Source of the DNA: Scilla litardierei
Lineage: Eukaryota; Streptophyta; Magnoliopsida; Asparagales; Asparagaceae
Direction: 5' to 3'
DNA length: 64,000 nucleotides
Assembly: GCA_030789695.1 (NCBI GenBank)
Contig: CM061138.1
Coordinates: forward strand, 180,831,051-180,895,050
Below the pieces are notes generated by a model, which was given only the letters and a program-made list of their open reading frames with translations, was not told the DNA's origin and did no database searches. Shown here piece by piece: positions 11,871 to 23,100 of the stretch. The number at the start of each line of letters is the position of its first letter. Positions within the stretch are counted from its first letter, which is position 1. The position numbers and the translations under genes are program-made.

Positions 11871-12733
11871 TGTTGGAAATAATAGGCTCTCAAAAGCCTT
11901 TGTTTCATTCCCATTATTCTTTTTAGTCTCATATAGCTTGGGCAATTTGCCTTGGAGGAGTTTATTAGAGGAGTTGTATAGACTTGGGCTGTGCCCCAAG
12001 GGGTACGACGCTTTTGTGAAGGGGAGATGACCTACATGGTCATGGGTCCACAACACACACGCACTGTCGCCGCCGGCCGACCGTGACGTGCGCAGCCCGC
12101 CCGCCCGCCGTGACGCGTCTTTCCTTTTTTGGACGCCTTGACTTTTCTTTTTGGACCTAGCCCATTGATGTCTCATTCAAAACATATCCTTAATATTGAT
12201 ATCTCATTCAAAACCTCTCCTTAATATGTGATTAAAGCGTGGCTTTAATACGCAGCATTCAAATCCTCTTTAATACGCGATTAAAGTATCGCTTTAATAC
12301 GCAGCATTCAAATCCTCATTTTAATTCACATTAATATTTGACCGTTTGAATTTTGAATTGATATATTTACCTTCTTCATTCTTCAAGAAAGATGATGAAG
12401 ACTACGCAGAAAGAATTCTTCACTTACCTTCTTCATTCTTCAAGAAAGATGATGAAGACTACGCAGAAAGAATTCTTCACTCCAAATTTCTTCTCTCTCA
12501 CTCCTTTAAAATATGTACTGTGCAAACTCCAAGTCTCTGGCCACGAGTGAACGCGTCCAGAGGCTGTTGTGATAACCTTAGGGAGCAACCGGCAACAACG
12601 ATTACCACCGAGGTCGCGCCGTAATTGCTTTCAAAGTAGTGGTCATCCCACGACACAACGCTTTCACTATCTAATAAGTATTCTGTCTCTGTTCATCCTC
12701 GTATAGCCACGTATTCTACCAACTTTTCCTACA
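11871..12733 (+). repeat. 3' LTR of nested copia, with two internal tandem duplications
   Basis: 863 bp, longer than the 5' LTR because of a 31 bp direct duplication (12166-12196 and 12197-12227, TGATRTCTCATTCAAAAC) and a 57 bp direct duplication (12369-12425 and 12426-12482). The 57 bp unit includes about 45 bp (AAGAAAGATGATGAAGACTA etc.) absent from the 5' LTR, so it is an insertion that was then duplicated. Confidence 0.9.
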
Positions 12734-12774
12734 GTATTTACACTACACTTTGCAAAAAGGTCAAGCCCGGCCTC

Positions 12775-13439
12775 AAGATTGGCCATACATTGGTGCGCCC
12801 CTAATTACGGAGCCTACACTCGATCGCCGCCTTTCAGGGCCTGAGCGTCCACCTGGTCGCCCGCCTAATCGGTGCCTCCGTCCCTTCGACCTCAGCAGGG
12901 AGGAAAGCATCCCCTTCGTCGTCGGATGTCGTCGACAAACTAGAGAAGTTAACATCCAGGTTGGGGTAAAGTTTCCACAAACCCTTCTTGACCCTCTCAA
13001 GGCTAGCCTCCAGGTCCTCATTGAAGCTCTCGGCCCTCATATCCGCCAGTGTGGGGATGAACTCCCGGAGCTGATACTGGCGGACGGCCTCCGACTTGCT
13101 CGCCTCCAAGTCGATCCTCTCCAGCTCCGCCACTCGACGCTCAAGGTAGGCGGTTCTCTTCGCGCTGGCCTCCCTCTCCTGTGCCAGGATGTTCTTAGCA
13201 GCGACCCTTCGGGTCTCCTCGTCCCTGGCCTTCTGTTCCGTCTCCTCCCTGATTTTTTTCTAGCTCGACAAGTGTCTCCTTCTGGGTCGCATAATACCCC
13301 GGAGCTTCATCAACTTGTCGTTGACGGCCTTTAGCTTCCCCTCGGCTTCCTTAAGCGCGGCCGCCTTCCTCCCAAGGGCCACCTCGGCCCTGTTCGCCAC
13401 TGACATGTGACGTTGGAGGGACACCAGCGCTACGACCGT
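12775..13439 (-). pseudogene. Tat1 antisense gene, 3' exon (coiled coil)
   Basis: Last exon of the antisense accessory gene of Tat1, read leftwards. It encodes an Ala/Glu/Lys/Arg-rich coiled coil (AALKEAEGKLKAVNDKLMKL; later VAELERIDLEASKSEAVRQY) ending in an acidic tail with LWKLYPNLDVNF. A stop and frame change near 13260 break it. The 3' end lies just before the copia insertion. Function unknown; extra ORFs in sense or antisense are a known feature of Tat-lineage elements. Confidence 0.65.
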
Positions 13440-13515
13440 CTACAGAAGGAATCAAAGGCATGAGCGCATCTAAAAGGAAAGAAGATCGGAATTTTGAATA
13501 AAGAGAGCGACGAAC
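13440..13515 (-). other. Predicted intron 2 of Tat1 antisense gene
   Basis: 76 bp with GT at the 5' end and TTCTGTAG at the 3' end on the minus strand, AT-richer than the exons on both sides. Confidence 0.5.
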
Positions 13516-14210
13516 CTGCATGTTGTGCCAGACGGCTGTATCGTAGGAGCCGCTCGACATCGACGTTTGCCAAGGACTCTCGGTCCTCGGCAGTGTGATG
13601 TTCTCCGCCAGGCGGGCCGCTACACCGACCTCATCAAAGACTGACTCCTTGGCGCCCACCGGGTAGAGTGGCGCGACGATCTCCCCCGCCGGACGGGCGA
13701 GGATCTCGGCCTTCTTCGACTTGAAGCTGGCGAGCACCGCCTCGCAACTCCGGTGTCCCGGCTTCCCCAGCCCGGACGGCGGGCACCCGAAAGGCCAGCG
13801 CTCAACAGCCGCAGCCCGGCCGGTCTGGGCCGACCTTAACGGTGAACTGGGAGGAGCGGCCGAATGGAGGGGGATCGCGGTGATCACGTCGGCCAGCGGA
13901 CCCGGTGACCTGGTGACCGTCAGGTCGGTCACCGACTCATCGACCGGGTCGAGGTCGATGGAGCGGGCCGATGCGGCCTCGCTCGGACGAGAGAGGGGAG
14001 CGGCAGGCGCAGGCTCCTTCCTCGACTTCTTGCTCCACTCCTCCCTCTCGGCCCGAGCAGTGGTCGGCCCCTCCTTGCTCCTTTTCAATCCGACCTTCGT
14101 CGAGCCTTTGACCGCCAGCTCCTTGCCCTTGCCTTTGGTCGATGACTCCGTGGTCGCTGCTTCGCTGGCCATCTTCGTCATCTCTTCCCTTGAGAGACTC
14201 ATGGCCGCAC
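13516..14210 (-). pseudogene. Tat1 antisense gene, middle exon
   Basis: Low-complexity, charged coding stretch (MSLSREEMTKMASEAATTES from 14202) rich in Ser, Pro, Lys and Arg, then a more ordered region with YPVGAKESVFDEVG and TAVWHNMQ. It is bounded by good splice signals on the minus strand: acceptor TTTTTGCAG ending at 14211, donor ATGCAG|GTTCGT at 13516/13515. The reading frame is open across the whole exon. That supports a spliced antisense gene rather than chance ORFs. Confidence 0.6.
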
Positions 14211-14271
14211 CTGCAAAAAGAAGACAAATCAAGATGAGCATATCAGGAATTAATCGCTAAGCTCGGAGTAC
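14211..14271 (-). other. Predicted intron 1 of Tat1 antisense gene
   Basis: 61 bp, CTCTAAG|GTACTCC to CTTTTTGCAG on the minus strand, with a pyrimidine-rich 3' end. It joins the conserved-domain exon to the low-complexity exon. Confidence 0.5.
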
Positions 14272-15110
14272 CTTAGAGCCAGACGTGCAGGGCGATCTGC
14301 TCGTCCGCGACCAAGTCCTGAAAGTTCCTGCTTTCCTTGGGAATCTCCTCCAGGATCTTGGCATCCTCCAAGTCATCCCCCTCAAGAACCACTTCAGTGT
14401 TCACCGGGGGATTCAACGTCCCCCAGTTCGACCTCAGAGCCAAGTCTGTTGTGTCGAGACGAAGACGAACCTCTCCTTCCAGTCTCTAACCTTGTCCGGC
14501 ATATTGAGAACGAGAGGCCGCCCCCTCCTCGCACATACGTAGTAGTACACCCCCTTCCTCTTCGCCTCATAGAAGTACTAGAACAGCGACAGGATCGGAG
14601 TTATGCCACTGCCAGAGCAAAGGACGAGAAAGCCGACCATGAAGCTGATGGAGTTCAGCATCAGTTGGAAGAGGGGAAGTTCGTGGAAGTGAAGAATAAG
14701 AAGGTGGAAGGGATGGAGTGGGAACTGGAGCCTAAGGGCGAAGGACAGGTAGTAGACGTCGACCTCGTTATCCCTTAGAGAGCAAACCCACTCGTTGTAT
14801 TCGGGAAGGCGAACAGTGTAGGGTGGCCTGATGTAGTTGGAGCGGACAATGGGGATATAGGATGTAGACGTTTGTGACATTATGGCCAGGATCTCCGCGG
14901 GGACCGTAGCCGTGACTTTGACACCGCCCAAAACCCTGACGGCCGACCTAGGCCCTTTTCCTTTCTTGGGGTCCCTTTTGATCGCCGACATCGAGGCGAC
15001 GGCAAGCTCGACAGCTGGTTCTTGCTCCCACTCCTCCGGCCAAGATACCGTCGGCTCGTCCAACACGGCAGCGCTGCCACCCTCAAAATCGTCGAACCAT
15101 CCCTCGACTT
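14272..15110 (-). pseudogene. Tat1 antisense gene, first exon with plant 'putative gypsy type transposon' domain
   Basis: The minus strand encodes a domain matching the Pfam family described as putative gypsy type transposon (Transposase_28, PF04195, recognised from memory). Motifs are RLPEYNEWVCSLRDNEVDVY, FPLHPFHLLILHF and FMVGFLVLCSGSGITP, then after an in-frame stop VYYYVCARRGRPLVLNMPDK. The domain name does not imply transposase activity. A stop at about 14577 and frame changes near 14450 make this copy non-functional. Tat2 carries a diverged homologue in the same place, so the antisense gene belongs to the element. Confidence 0.7.
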
Positions 15111-15606
15111 AGGAATTGAAAGAAGGAGATGAAGCCATTGAATGGATCGAGAGAATACTTAGAAAGCAAGAAGATGAACGGAGCTCCGACGGCAACGAAC
15201 GAACGACGACGTGACGAACGACGACGTGACGAACGACGACGAGAGCACTCAGCAACGATGGAGGGAAGCGAAAGTTTTGAAAATAAGTGCAGAAAGCTTC
15301 CTCTCGCTGCCCCCCATCTCTATTTATAGGGGGAATTGGTCGATCTCAGTCGTTGAGGCTGGCCACGTGGCAAGATCTGGGCGACTCTGGCGCCTCACCT
15401 TCTCCCTACGATCACATCGCCACGCGTCACGCTCCGAACGGTCGGACGCCTCGATCCTCCCCGTCGCCAAATCGCCATGATAACCTAAGAGATTTGGCGG
15501 TCAATTCGAATTAAATGCAGTCGACCAGCCCTCATCCAATGAGAGTACAACACGTCATCCGAGCTGAGCCGGACTTGCCGTCTCTAACTCGAATGATGGT
15601 GGCAAC
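15111..15606 (-). other. Upstream region of Tat1 antisense gene and PPT of Tat1
   Basis: Non-coding. It holds a perfect short repeat (ACGAACGACGACGTG, three copies near 15196-15240), a TATA-like CTATTTATAGG near 15310 that could serve either strand, and GAATGATGGTGGCAAC (15591-15606) just before the LTR. The last matches the position of GAATGATGGGGGCCAT in Tat2 and is the probable polypurine tract. Confidence 0.5.
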
Positions 15607-16549
15607 TGTTACAGCCTTAAGGTCGGCCCAGATAATAAAGGCTCATATATTTGAAGCCCAAGCGAACAGCTCTCCGACCATCCGGAATGAGAACAAGCCC
15701 AAACAGAAGCTCGTCGTGATACTGGGAAGCTCCCCTCGCTGAGCGGCAAGCTCGCCAACAGAGTCAACAAAAGAAGCCCGCCTACTCTCCAAACAGGAAG
15801 CACGACCAGAGATGGACTTGGGTGGCCGAGCTCGGACGCCGAGATTGGATCGCTCTAAGGGCGACCCACCAGGCATAAATATCTCTAACATGGTGACTTA
15901 GGTCCACCTACGCCTCTAATTAATGTCAGGGGTTAAGAACGAGAACTGATGGTCGCTCATCGCGTCTCTCATTAATGCATTAATATCTCTGACGCCTTCT
16001 AACACCTATTAACGCATAAATATCTCTTACACTCTCGACGACCTATCGTGTCCCCACTTGTGCTCCAGCTAAGCAGAAGCGACATGTGATTGGACGGCAA
16101 TCAACCGACTCTCAACACTATAAATACCCCCTCCAGCCACCAAGGAGGGAGTTGGTTAGTTGAAATCTAGAACTCATATTCAATACTCAAGGTCGGATAT
16201 CCTTCATATATATGTGCCTTCCACATAAGATCGACACGCAAAGCCGATCTACGTTAAGATCGTCAAGCGTGTGTGACTCTTTAAAAGTCATCCACTAGCG
16301 TAATCATCGGAGGGGCTACAGGTTGACAGCCAACCCAGCCTTTTTAACGTGTTGTTCTTCTCGCAGGAAGCTCGGCTCACCTACCAGCATTCGGCGACCA
16401 TCGGCGACCAACCGGCGACATTGGATCCTTCGCCTACGAAGTGCATTCCAAGTCGTACTAGCCTCATCGACAATCCACCACTTATAATCATTATACCAGT
16501 GATTCCCATTAATACAAATTCTATTGTTGGACGGACTTGACCCGCAACA
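15607..16549 (+). repeat. Tat1 3' LTR
   Basis: Starts TGTTACAGCC after the purine tract and ends near CCCGCAACA. A TATA-type box (CTATAAATACCC near 16119) and the block ATCATCGGAGGGGCTAC (about 16303) are shared in place with the Tat2 LTR (CATCGGAGGGGAT). The right end is inferred from similarity to the Tat2 LTR end (TTGACC...AACA) and from where minus-strand copia protease sequence begins. The 5' LTR is lost. Confidence 0.65.
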
Positions 16550-17110
16550 ATTATGATTAGTTCCAGACGAAGATGTAGTTACCATATATCCAGAAGAACA
16601 ATTATTGGTATTAAGAAATGTCAAACCATTAAAATAAGTACTAGATCCATAAAACATTTTACATAAACTAATGTTCAACCTATATTCTCCAAACAACAAA
16701 TCAAACCAAAATTAGCTAAGGTTACAACAAAGACTAAATTCCACCTTATTTCAGGAGTGTACAACACACTGTGCAACAATAAAGTCCATTCTCTGTGCAA
16801 ATCTACTTTGCACGTATCAACTCCCTTTACTTCAACTTGTTGTTGCCCTCATACACCCATTTGATTCCATTAGAAACACGACGATACTCCATATTGTAGT
16901 CTCTATCTCTGGCTTTATGATATGTCGCTCCTGAATCAGCAACCCATCAAGGATTAGGTTCTATGAGCATAACAGAACTAGACACATGCGCAATGTGACA
17001 AGAAATAGAAGAAGAATCAGAAGTTACATTCTTCGTCTCAAGACAATCCCGAGCAAAATATCCCTTCTGACGACAGTTGTAGCACCTCAGCTTGTCAACA
17101 GTTATCTTCT
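16550..17110 (-). pseudogene. Minus-strand copia zinc knuckle and protease remnant
   Basis: Continuation of a copia Gag-Pol reading leftwards. A zinc knuckle CYNC...FARDC lies near 17040-17085 with Tyr where the metal-binding His should be. The protease motif VADSGATYH lies near 16925-16950, and the following protease/GAG-pre-integrase region ends with YRLNISLCKMFYGSSTYFNG. The sequence stops at the Tat1 LTR, so Tat1 probably inserted here. Frameshifts and stops (one at the Trp before VADSG) make it dead. Confidence 0.75.
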
Positions 17111-17850
17111 TCTTTTCAACCTTCTTCAGCTCCTTGGTTTTGAGGTTTTGAGGTTTTGAGGTTTTGAGTGATATCTTTGATTTTATTCTTCTTCCAGAAC
17201 ATTTTCTTCTTAAAGTTGCTTCTCCTGAAACTTGACTCGGTCACATAGTAATGAGTTTGCAGTTTCAGGAAAGATAACCTCTCACCTTTCAGCTCTACGT
17301 GACGTACCACATCATCAAAAGTCTTGACACTTTCATTATGAGTCAAGTTTACTTTCATATGTTTCCAAGAGCCAGGCAAGGAACAAATCACAGCTTGCAC
17401 TTCTTCATCAGTGAAGTTGCACCCAACAGCAGCTAGCTCCTTAATCATTTTGGAAATCCCCCGGAGATGCTTGATTGTGATGTTGGAGCTCATCTTATAA
17501 GTATCAAACTTAATGGTCAGCTGCATTAACTTTGATACAGAAGTTCCTCCTAGCTTATCGTTCAAAACCTTCCACAGGTCACTTGCAATTGGATAATCCT
17601 TGTACTCACAGACCAAGTCATCCTTCATCGATCTTACAAGTATACCATCTGCAGTGGCATACTTTTCTTCCATTCATTGTAAGCTTCTAATACACGTCTA
17701 TGATGGGCAGCATTACCCTCACCGAGATCATCCACCTTATTATTAATGGCTGCAATGACATCTTGTTCCTCCAAACATACTTGATTCGGAAACTTCAGAC
17801 ATTGAAGTTGTCTCCATTGATACGGTCTCATTTAGTAAGGTCGGTAATGA
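17111..17850 (-). pseudogene. Minus-strand copia gag (UBN2-type)
   Basis: Gag of the same minus-strand copia. The N-terminal part (17831-17634) has RPYQWRQLQCLKF and HHRRVLEAYNEW; after a frame change the main part (17673-17116) has LWKVLNDKLGGTSVSKLMQL, LRGISKMIKELAAVG and VICSLPGSWKHMKVNL. These are typical of the UBN2/retrotran_gag family of plant copia elements, which build the virus-like particle. A tandem GAGGTTTT repeat near 17140-17165 sits in the basic tail. At least one frameshift near 17640 splits it. Confidence 0.8.
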
Positions 17851-18232
17851 TGTTTTTGGTAGCAGTCATTTATGTAGGTTAGCTTTAGTTATAATTGAAA
17901 TAGAGACATTTTGAAGATTAGTGTTTTGTCCAATAATATATATACACACACACCAATAGCTTAGTCTCTAATCATAATGATTTAGTTAATATTATGGAGT
18001 CGAAAGTTTATTAGACTCCCAATCATTATCCATGCCTAAAAACTTCACCATTTTTTCAAGACACTTGCAAAAATATATCTATACTTATAACATGTTCACT
18101 TTGAATAAATATACGTCCTAACATATTATTAGAATATCATACAACTGCCACTAATTTATGTATTCACACTAAACATAAATTCTAAATACAGATAGAAACA
18201 CTCTTTAATAAATAAACAATATTTACATTAAA
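17851..18232. other. AT-rich copia leader sequence
   Basis: No ORF or recognisable element. By position it is part of the long leader of the minus-strand copia, between gag and the primer site near 19810. Confidence 0.4.
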
Positions 18233-18857
18233 TCTATATATTAAAACACAGCTGTTTTTGAATTCTAGGGCTGACTAGGACAGGCTGACTAGGACAAACA
18301 GGTTGATAGAAAGACGGCTTGGATTTAATCTTGAGGAATGAATGGTTGAGATGAAGTTTTGTGGAAGTTTTGAAGAAAAAACATTTTTAGGGAAATGAAA
18401 GTTTTAGGGGAAATGAAAGTTTCTGGGGAATGAAAGTTTCTTGAGAATAGCAGAGTGCGCGCAATTAATGCATTTGGAAAAAAACATTAACTTGCACTTA
18501 ATGATGCAGATCGAATGCTGCTGCAGATCAAATGATCTCTTGCTCAACGCGGGGCCCACCGTCTCTTCGACCCATGGGACAAAAGATGAGAATAATTTCT
18601 TGCTCCGCAGGAGCCCACTAAATTTTTTTACGCTTATTTGTTGTTCCACGTCGTTTTTTACGCTAATGTATTGTTCCGTGTTGAAGGCGCCCGCGTCGAA
18701 TTTGTTGTTCCGCACCGAGGCGTCCATGCCGCTAAATATTTTTACGCTAATTTGTTGTCCCAAGCAATTTTGGCTGTGGAAATAATTTTTTGGGAACCAA
18801 GATTTCACGGGGGAAAATCTTAAATGAACCGTGCACACGGGCATGGTTTATGACTAT
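18233..18857 (+). mobile_element. Non-autonomous Helitron, decayed
   Basis: The 5' end reads TCTATATATTAAAACACAGC directly after an A, a typical plant Helitron start. The 3' end has a hairpin (stem AACCGTGC / GCATGGTT at 18837-18848) followed by TATGACTAT and a T; a functional end would be CTAR, so the last base looks mutated. The end region aligns with that of the Helitron at 52629. No Rep/helicase ORF is present. Internal sequence has repeated ACGCTAATTTGTTGTTCC-like blocks. Confidence 0.6.
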
Positions 18858-19500
18858 TACTATTACATAACACTACGACACTATTAACATAAAACAGTTT
18901 TTTTTTGTTTTTAAAATCTGGATTATAAGTCAAGTGGGATTATTCTGATAATTAATATTCAGCAAACCACAATTGCTAATATAATGATCAATGTTAACAT
19001 TTAACATTAAAGGTCCTAGAGTTTCAAATGAGAATTTAATTTCTTATCCATAAACTTAATTTACGAATTGGAATATACAAACTGAATAAAAATAGTAAAT
19101 CAGTAGTCCATGGTCATACTACTGAATATATGCAACATGATAATATATGCAACTGAATATATAGTATACCAAATACATATATGCAAATCAGTAGTAAATA
19201 TATTTAGTGTAGTAATATAACACAATATCCTTTTATATCAAACACATTGAACTGAGGCCAAACAACTTAGTTAACATGAAATTAATTAACTCAAAAGTAA
19301 TCAACATGAAACTAAGAGTTTTGAACTGGAGCCAAACCCCTTGGTTATCTTTTGTAATTAGATTTGACCAAAAAAAAATTTCAAACAACAATGACAAATA
19401 GAAGAGCAAGAGGAAACATGGGCCGACGCTTCAGTCAATGCTAAATATGGGCTGAATCCTCAAGCCAGAGCCACAATCATCGGAAAAATGAGGGATTGAA
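18858..19500. other. AT-rich sequence without recognised content
   Basis: No ORF of substance, no clear repeats. Probably part of the leader of the minus-strand copia, or older insertions within it. Confidence 0.4.
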
Positions 19501-19770
19501 CCCCCGGGGGCCTAGCCCTTTGCCGGACGGGAAAAACAAATGGGCGGACAGGAAGCGGCCACCCCATGGCCAAGCAACAGGAGGCGAACACCCCACGACC
19601 AAAACAAGAGGGGGCGGAGCCCTATGACCGAATCACAGGGGGGCGGAGCCCCATGGCCGAGCAGCAGGGGCGGAGCCACCTGGCCGGCCGCAGGGGGCGC
19701 AGCCACCTGGCCGGCCGCAGGGGGCAGAGCCCCATCGCAGAAAACAAAGGGGGCGGTCCCCTACACCGTG
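19501..19770. repeat. GC-rich tandem repeat (27-31 bp) in copia leader
   Basis: About six imperfect units of GGGGCGGAGCCCCATGGCCG and relatives (GGGGCGCAGCCACCTGGCCG). Inverted self-complementarity within the unit (GGGGC...GCCCC) would fold into hairpins. It lies between the primer site and gag of the minus-strand copia. Confidence 0.7.
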
Positions 19771-19821
19771 GCTAATCAATGCGAAACAACAAATTCCCCC
19801 AAACAAAAGCTCGGATGCTAA

Positions 19822-20075
19822 TGTTGGATAACCATGTAACGACGTTAGGAACACATGGTGCTTCAAGAGTCGGATTCGGAATCACACAAGGAAACCAAAT
19901 TCTTCTCACAACAATGGTTACTCTTATACTTCTTCTTGAGATGGATTTTGAGGAGAAAAAGAACATACTCTTTCAATGAAGAATCAACCGATATTTATAG
20001 GGATAAGGAAGAGAGAAGTTTTTAACGTTGGAGAAATAACGACTCTCCAAAACCGTTTGGGCAGTTTTTTTAACA
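19822..20075 (-). repeat. 5' LTR of minus-strand copia (short)
   Basis: Read on the minus strand, an LTR runs from TGTTAAAAAAACTGCC to GGTTATCCAACA, 254 bp. A TATA box (CCCTATAAATATCGG) lies near 20003. Directly downstream is a degraded primer site, TTAGCATCCGAGC, comparable with TGGTATCAGAGC of initiator tRNA-Met. The order LTR, primer site, leader, gag, protease along 20.1-16.55 kb supports one minus-strand copia. The start of the LTR is the least certain point. Confidence 0.5.
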
Positions 20076-20199
20076 CAAATTGCATTTTAGCCATCCAACT
20101 TCTCAAAATTATAATTTGATCACAAATGAACTCAAAATTATATTTCTGTCCCCCAATCCTTTAATTATATATTTCAATTTAGCCCCTCAAGTTAATCTT

Positions 20200-23100
20200 G
20201 TCATGGGCGTACCCATTCCAGCAGTAGATGTTGCATGTATTCAAGAATCTAGGCGTGTTGATGTATCAGATCAGGTTTGAAGTCCATAAGTGGCAATGGA
20301 TATCTAAAAAGTGTGTTAAAATGCAGCTGAACCAGCTGGTGACATATTATTAGGATGGAATTGGTGAGGTTGTTGGAAATTATTGTATTTCTATGATTTT
20401 GATAGATACGAGATGTAATTTTACTCAAGCACTGAGTACAGTTGAAGGTCCTTTCTTTGCCACTAAGTGATAGGTTAATTGGCAGGAGTTACAAGTCTTT
20501 AGGAGTATGTTCGGTTACCCTTGAACTATTTGTGGGGATTTTATTCTTACAAGGTTTGAGTTTGAGAGACATGGTTGAGTTCTCATGGTTGAGATTAAGA
20601 ATTTGAATGGGATAGTCAAGAGTTTAGATTTGATTGATATTCCTCTAGTAGGAAGAAGATTCGCGTAGTCCAACAGAAGAGCATTCCCTTCTTTTGCTAA
20701 GCTAGATAGTTTTTATTTCTAATGAGTGGGATGATCAGTTTCCTCTGACTGGGATGTGGGGTTTGGCCAGTCAGCTATCAAACCACAGTCCTATATTCTG
20801 TTGGACATTAGTACATGTGAGGAGGTCAAAAAAACTGTTTTAAGAAAGTTTGGTTTCCGAAAGAAGTTTTCAGGAATTCATTGCTAATACATGGAATACA
20901 TTATGATGCATGGCTCTACTACTATAAGGATAACTAAGAAGAATAGATTGTAAAGATACCAGAATTAAACTATGGGTGCAATTGCATTTTCATAGTGTTG
21001 TGAAGACAAAACATGCACTGTTGGATGCACTATTGCAGTTTGAGATGATTAAGGATTAAACTATGGGTGCAATTGCATTTTCATAGTGTTGTGAAGACAA
21101 AACATGCACTGTTGGATGCACTATTGCAGTTTGAGATGATTAAGGATTGAGGTCTGGATGAGCACGAGGCTAATGAAAAAAGCTCAAATAGTTGATCAGT
21201 TGATCAGTTGAATTAGATATTTGCAATAGAAAAAGATTTTATGGGGGTAAAGATCAAGATTTCATTCTTTAAAAAATCTGATTCGATTACTAGTTACTTT
21301 CATAAGATAGCAAATGGGAGAAAGAAGCAGAATCACATAGCTTGTATTATAGAGTAAAGGACTGAATTGGTGGAGCAACTCCATATAGACAATTGTTTTG
21401 ATGAGCAATACAGAAATGTTATTGTTGGAGAATAGGGTTAATCAGGATTAGGGAATTATATTCAGATAATTCAAGTTTAGAAGCTGAGTTGCTGGAGCTG
21501 GAACAACCTTTTTTTACGGAGGAGAATAAAGAGTCAGTTTTCGGAATAAATGGAGATAATGCCTTTGTACATGATGGCTTTCCTGCCTTCTTTTTCAGGA
21601 GTTTTGGGAAGTATTGAAAGATGAGCTTTGAAGTTTATTTGAGAAATTTTACAGTAGTAGTTTATATATTAGTATGTTGAATTATGCACATATAGTGCTA
21701 ATGCCTAAAAATGAAGGCGCTTGTATAGTTAATAAGCTCAGACCTATTAGTTTGGTAAATATAGTTTATAAGATAGTTAATAAAGTGCTAAATAATGGGT
21801 TGAACTCTAAACTATGTATTCTTATTGAAGGGGTGTATGCTGGATTAATCAAAGTGAGATATATTTTAGATGCTGTGGCTGCTGCACAAGATATTATATT
21901 TTACCGTTTTAGAGATAATATCAAAGGAAGGATGCTTTAAATTTGGATTCTGTTAAAGCATATGACATGTTGGATTAGGGTCTATTATGGGTACTTTAAA
22001 GATAGGAAGTTTGGACCTAAATAGTTGCTTTGAGTACATGTGTGTTTACAAGGAGGCAAGTCTTAGATCATGGGGAATGGATAGCCTGGAAGAATGATTA
22101 TGTATAGAAGGAGACTTAGGCATAATGATCCAGTATCTCCCTTGTTGTTTGTAGTAGTTGCAGATGTGGTTACTCAAATGTTAAAACTTGCTTCTAGAAA
22201 TCAAGTTATTGAGGGAATGAAGTCTGAAAGGTTTGATAAGGATGTTCTTAATTTGCAATATGCGGATGATATGTTATTTTGTCATTCAAATAATGATTAG
22301 TTAGTGGAACTTAATTTTTTGTATGGCTTTGAATTGGCCTCCGTGTTGAAGATTAATTTCCACGATAGTATGGTAATTTTATTGGACGAAAATATATATA
22401 ACAGAATGAGGTTGTTGTAAGGCTCAATTATATGTCAATGTATTTTTCACATTTCTTATTTGGATATTCCAATTAGACCATGTAAACTGCATAAAGAGGA
22501 CTAACAGCCATTAATTGATAAGATTGATAGGATATTGACAGGATGGAAAGGCATTCTTTATCGAATGAGGAAGATTAATATTAGCTCCATTATTTTTGGG
22601 ATTCCTTTGCATATTATGACCTATTACGAATTTCCAATGTAGGTCAAAGACGGAACTGATAAAATAAGGAGTGCCTTTTTTGGAAAGGACCCAGTTATGT
22701 TTCAAGTATTCATTGTTTAGTTGGTTCGTATGAAGATTTTCAGCCTAGGGACCAATGGGACCTTGGGATTTTATCTCTTCAATAGATAATTATCACTTTA
22801 TTGATAGATGGCTTAAAAAATTCTATTGTAGATATATGGAATAAACTGATTAGATTTTTGTATTATAGCATATATTTAATTTGGATGAATAATCATGTTA
22901 GAATTTTTAGCTTTGTGGCTAGGAATTTTAGGGTACATGCAACCTTTTTTTGTGTAGTGCTGAAGTTCAATTAGGAAATGGGAATGATTGTTCATTGTGG
23001 ATATATGTTTGGATTGGTTAAGTTTAATTAAGCAGTCTATTTCTAAGTATTTTTGGAATCACTTCAAATGCTGATATATCAATGGCAAATTGTGTACATG

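Larger units (their letters stand above)
6846..12733 (+). mobile_element. Complete Ty1/copia element nested in Tat1 (TSD GTATT)
   Basis: Two LTRs starting TGTTGGAAATAATAGG bound the element: 6846-7601 and 11871-12733. The 5 bp target duplication GTATT lies at 6841-6845 and 12734-12738. A purine tract (AGCGGGGGAT) precedes the 3' LTR. The interior holds decayed integrase, RT and RNase H; I see no gag or protease. The LTRs differ by substitutions and by two tandem duplications in the 3' copy, and pol is full of stops, so the insertion is old and not autonomous. Its insertion site is the Tat1 3' region. Confidence 0.92.

Noticed and set aside
16316..16699. Cys/Ser/Asn-rich minus-strand ORF as a small secreted protein
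   Set aside because: It is a chance fusion of copia protease-downstream sequence with Tat1 LTR antisense sequence.
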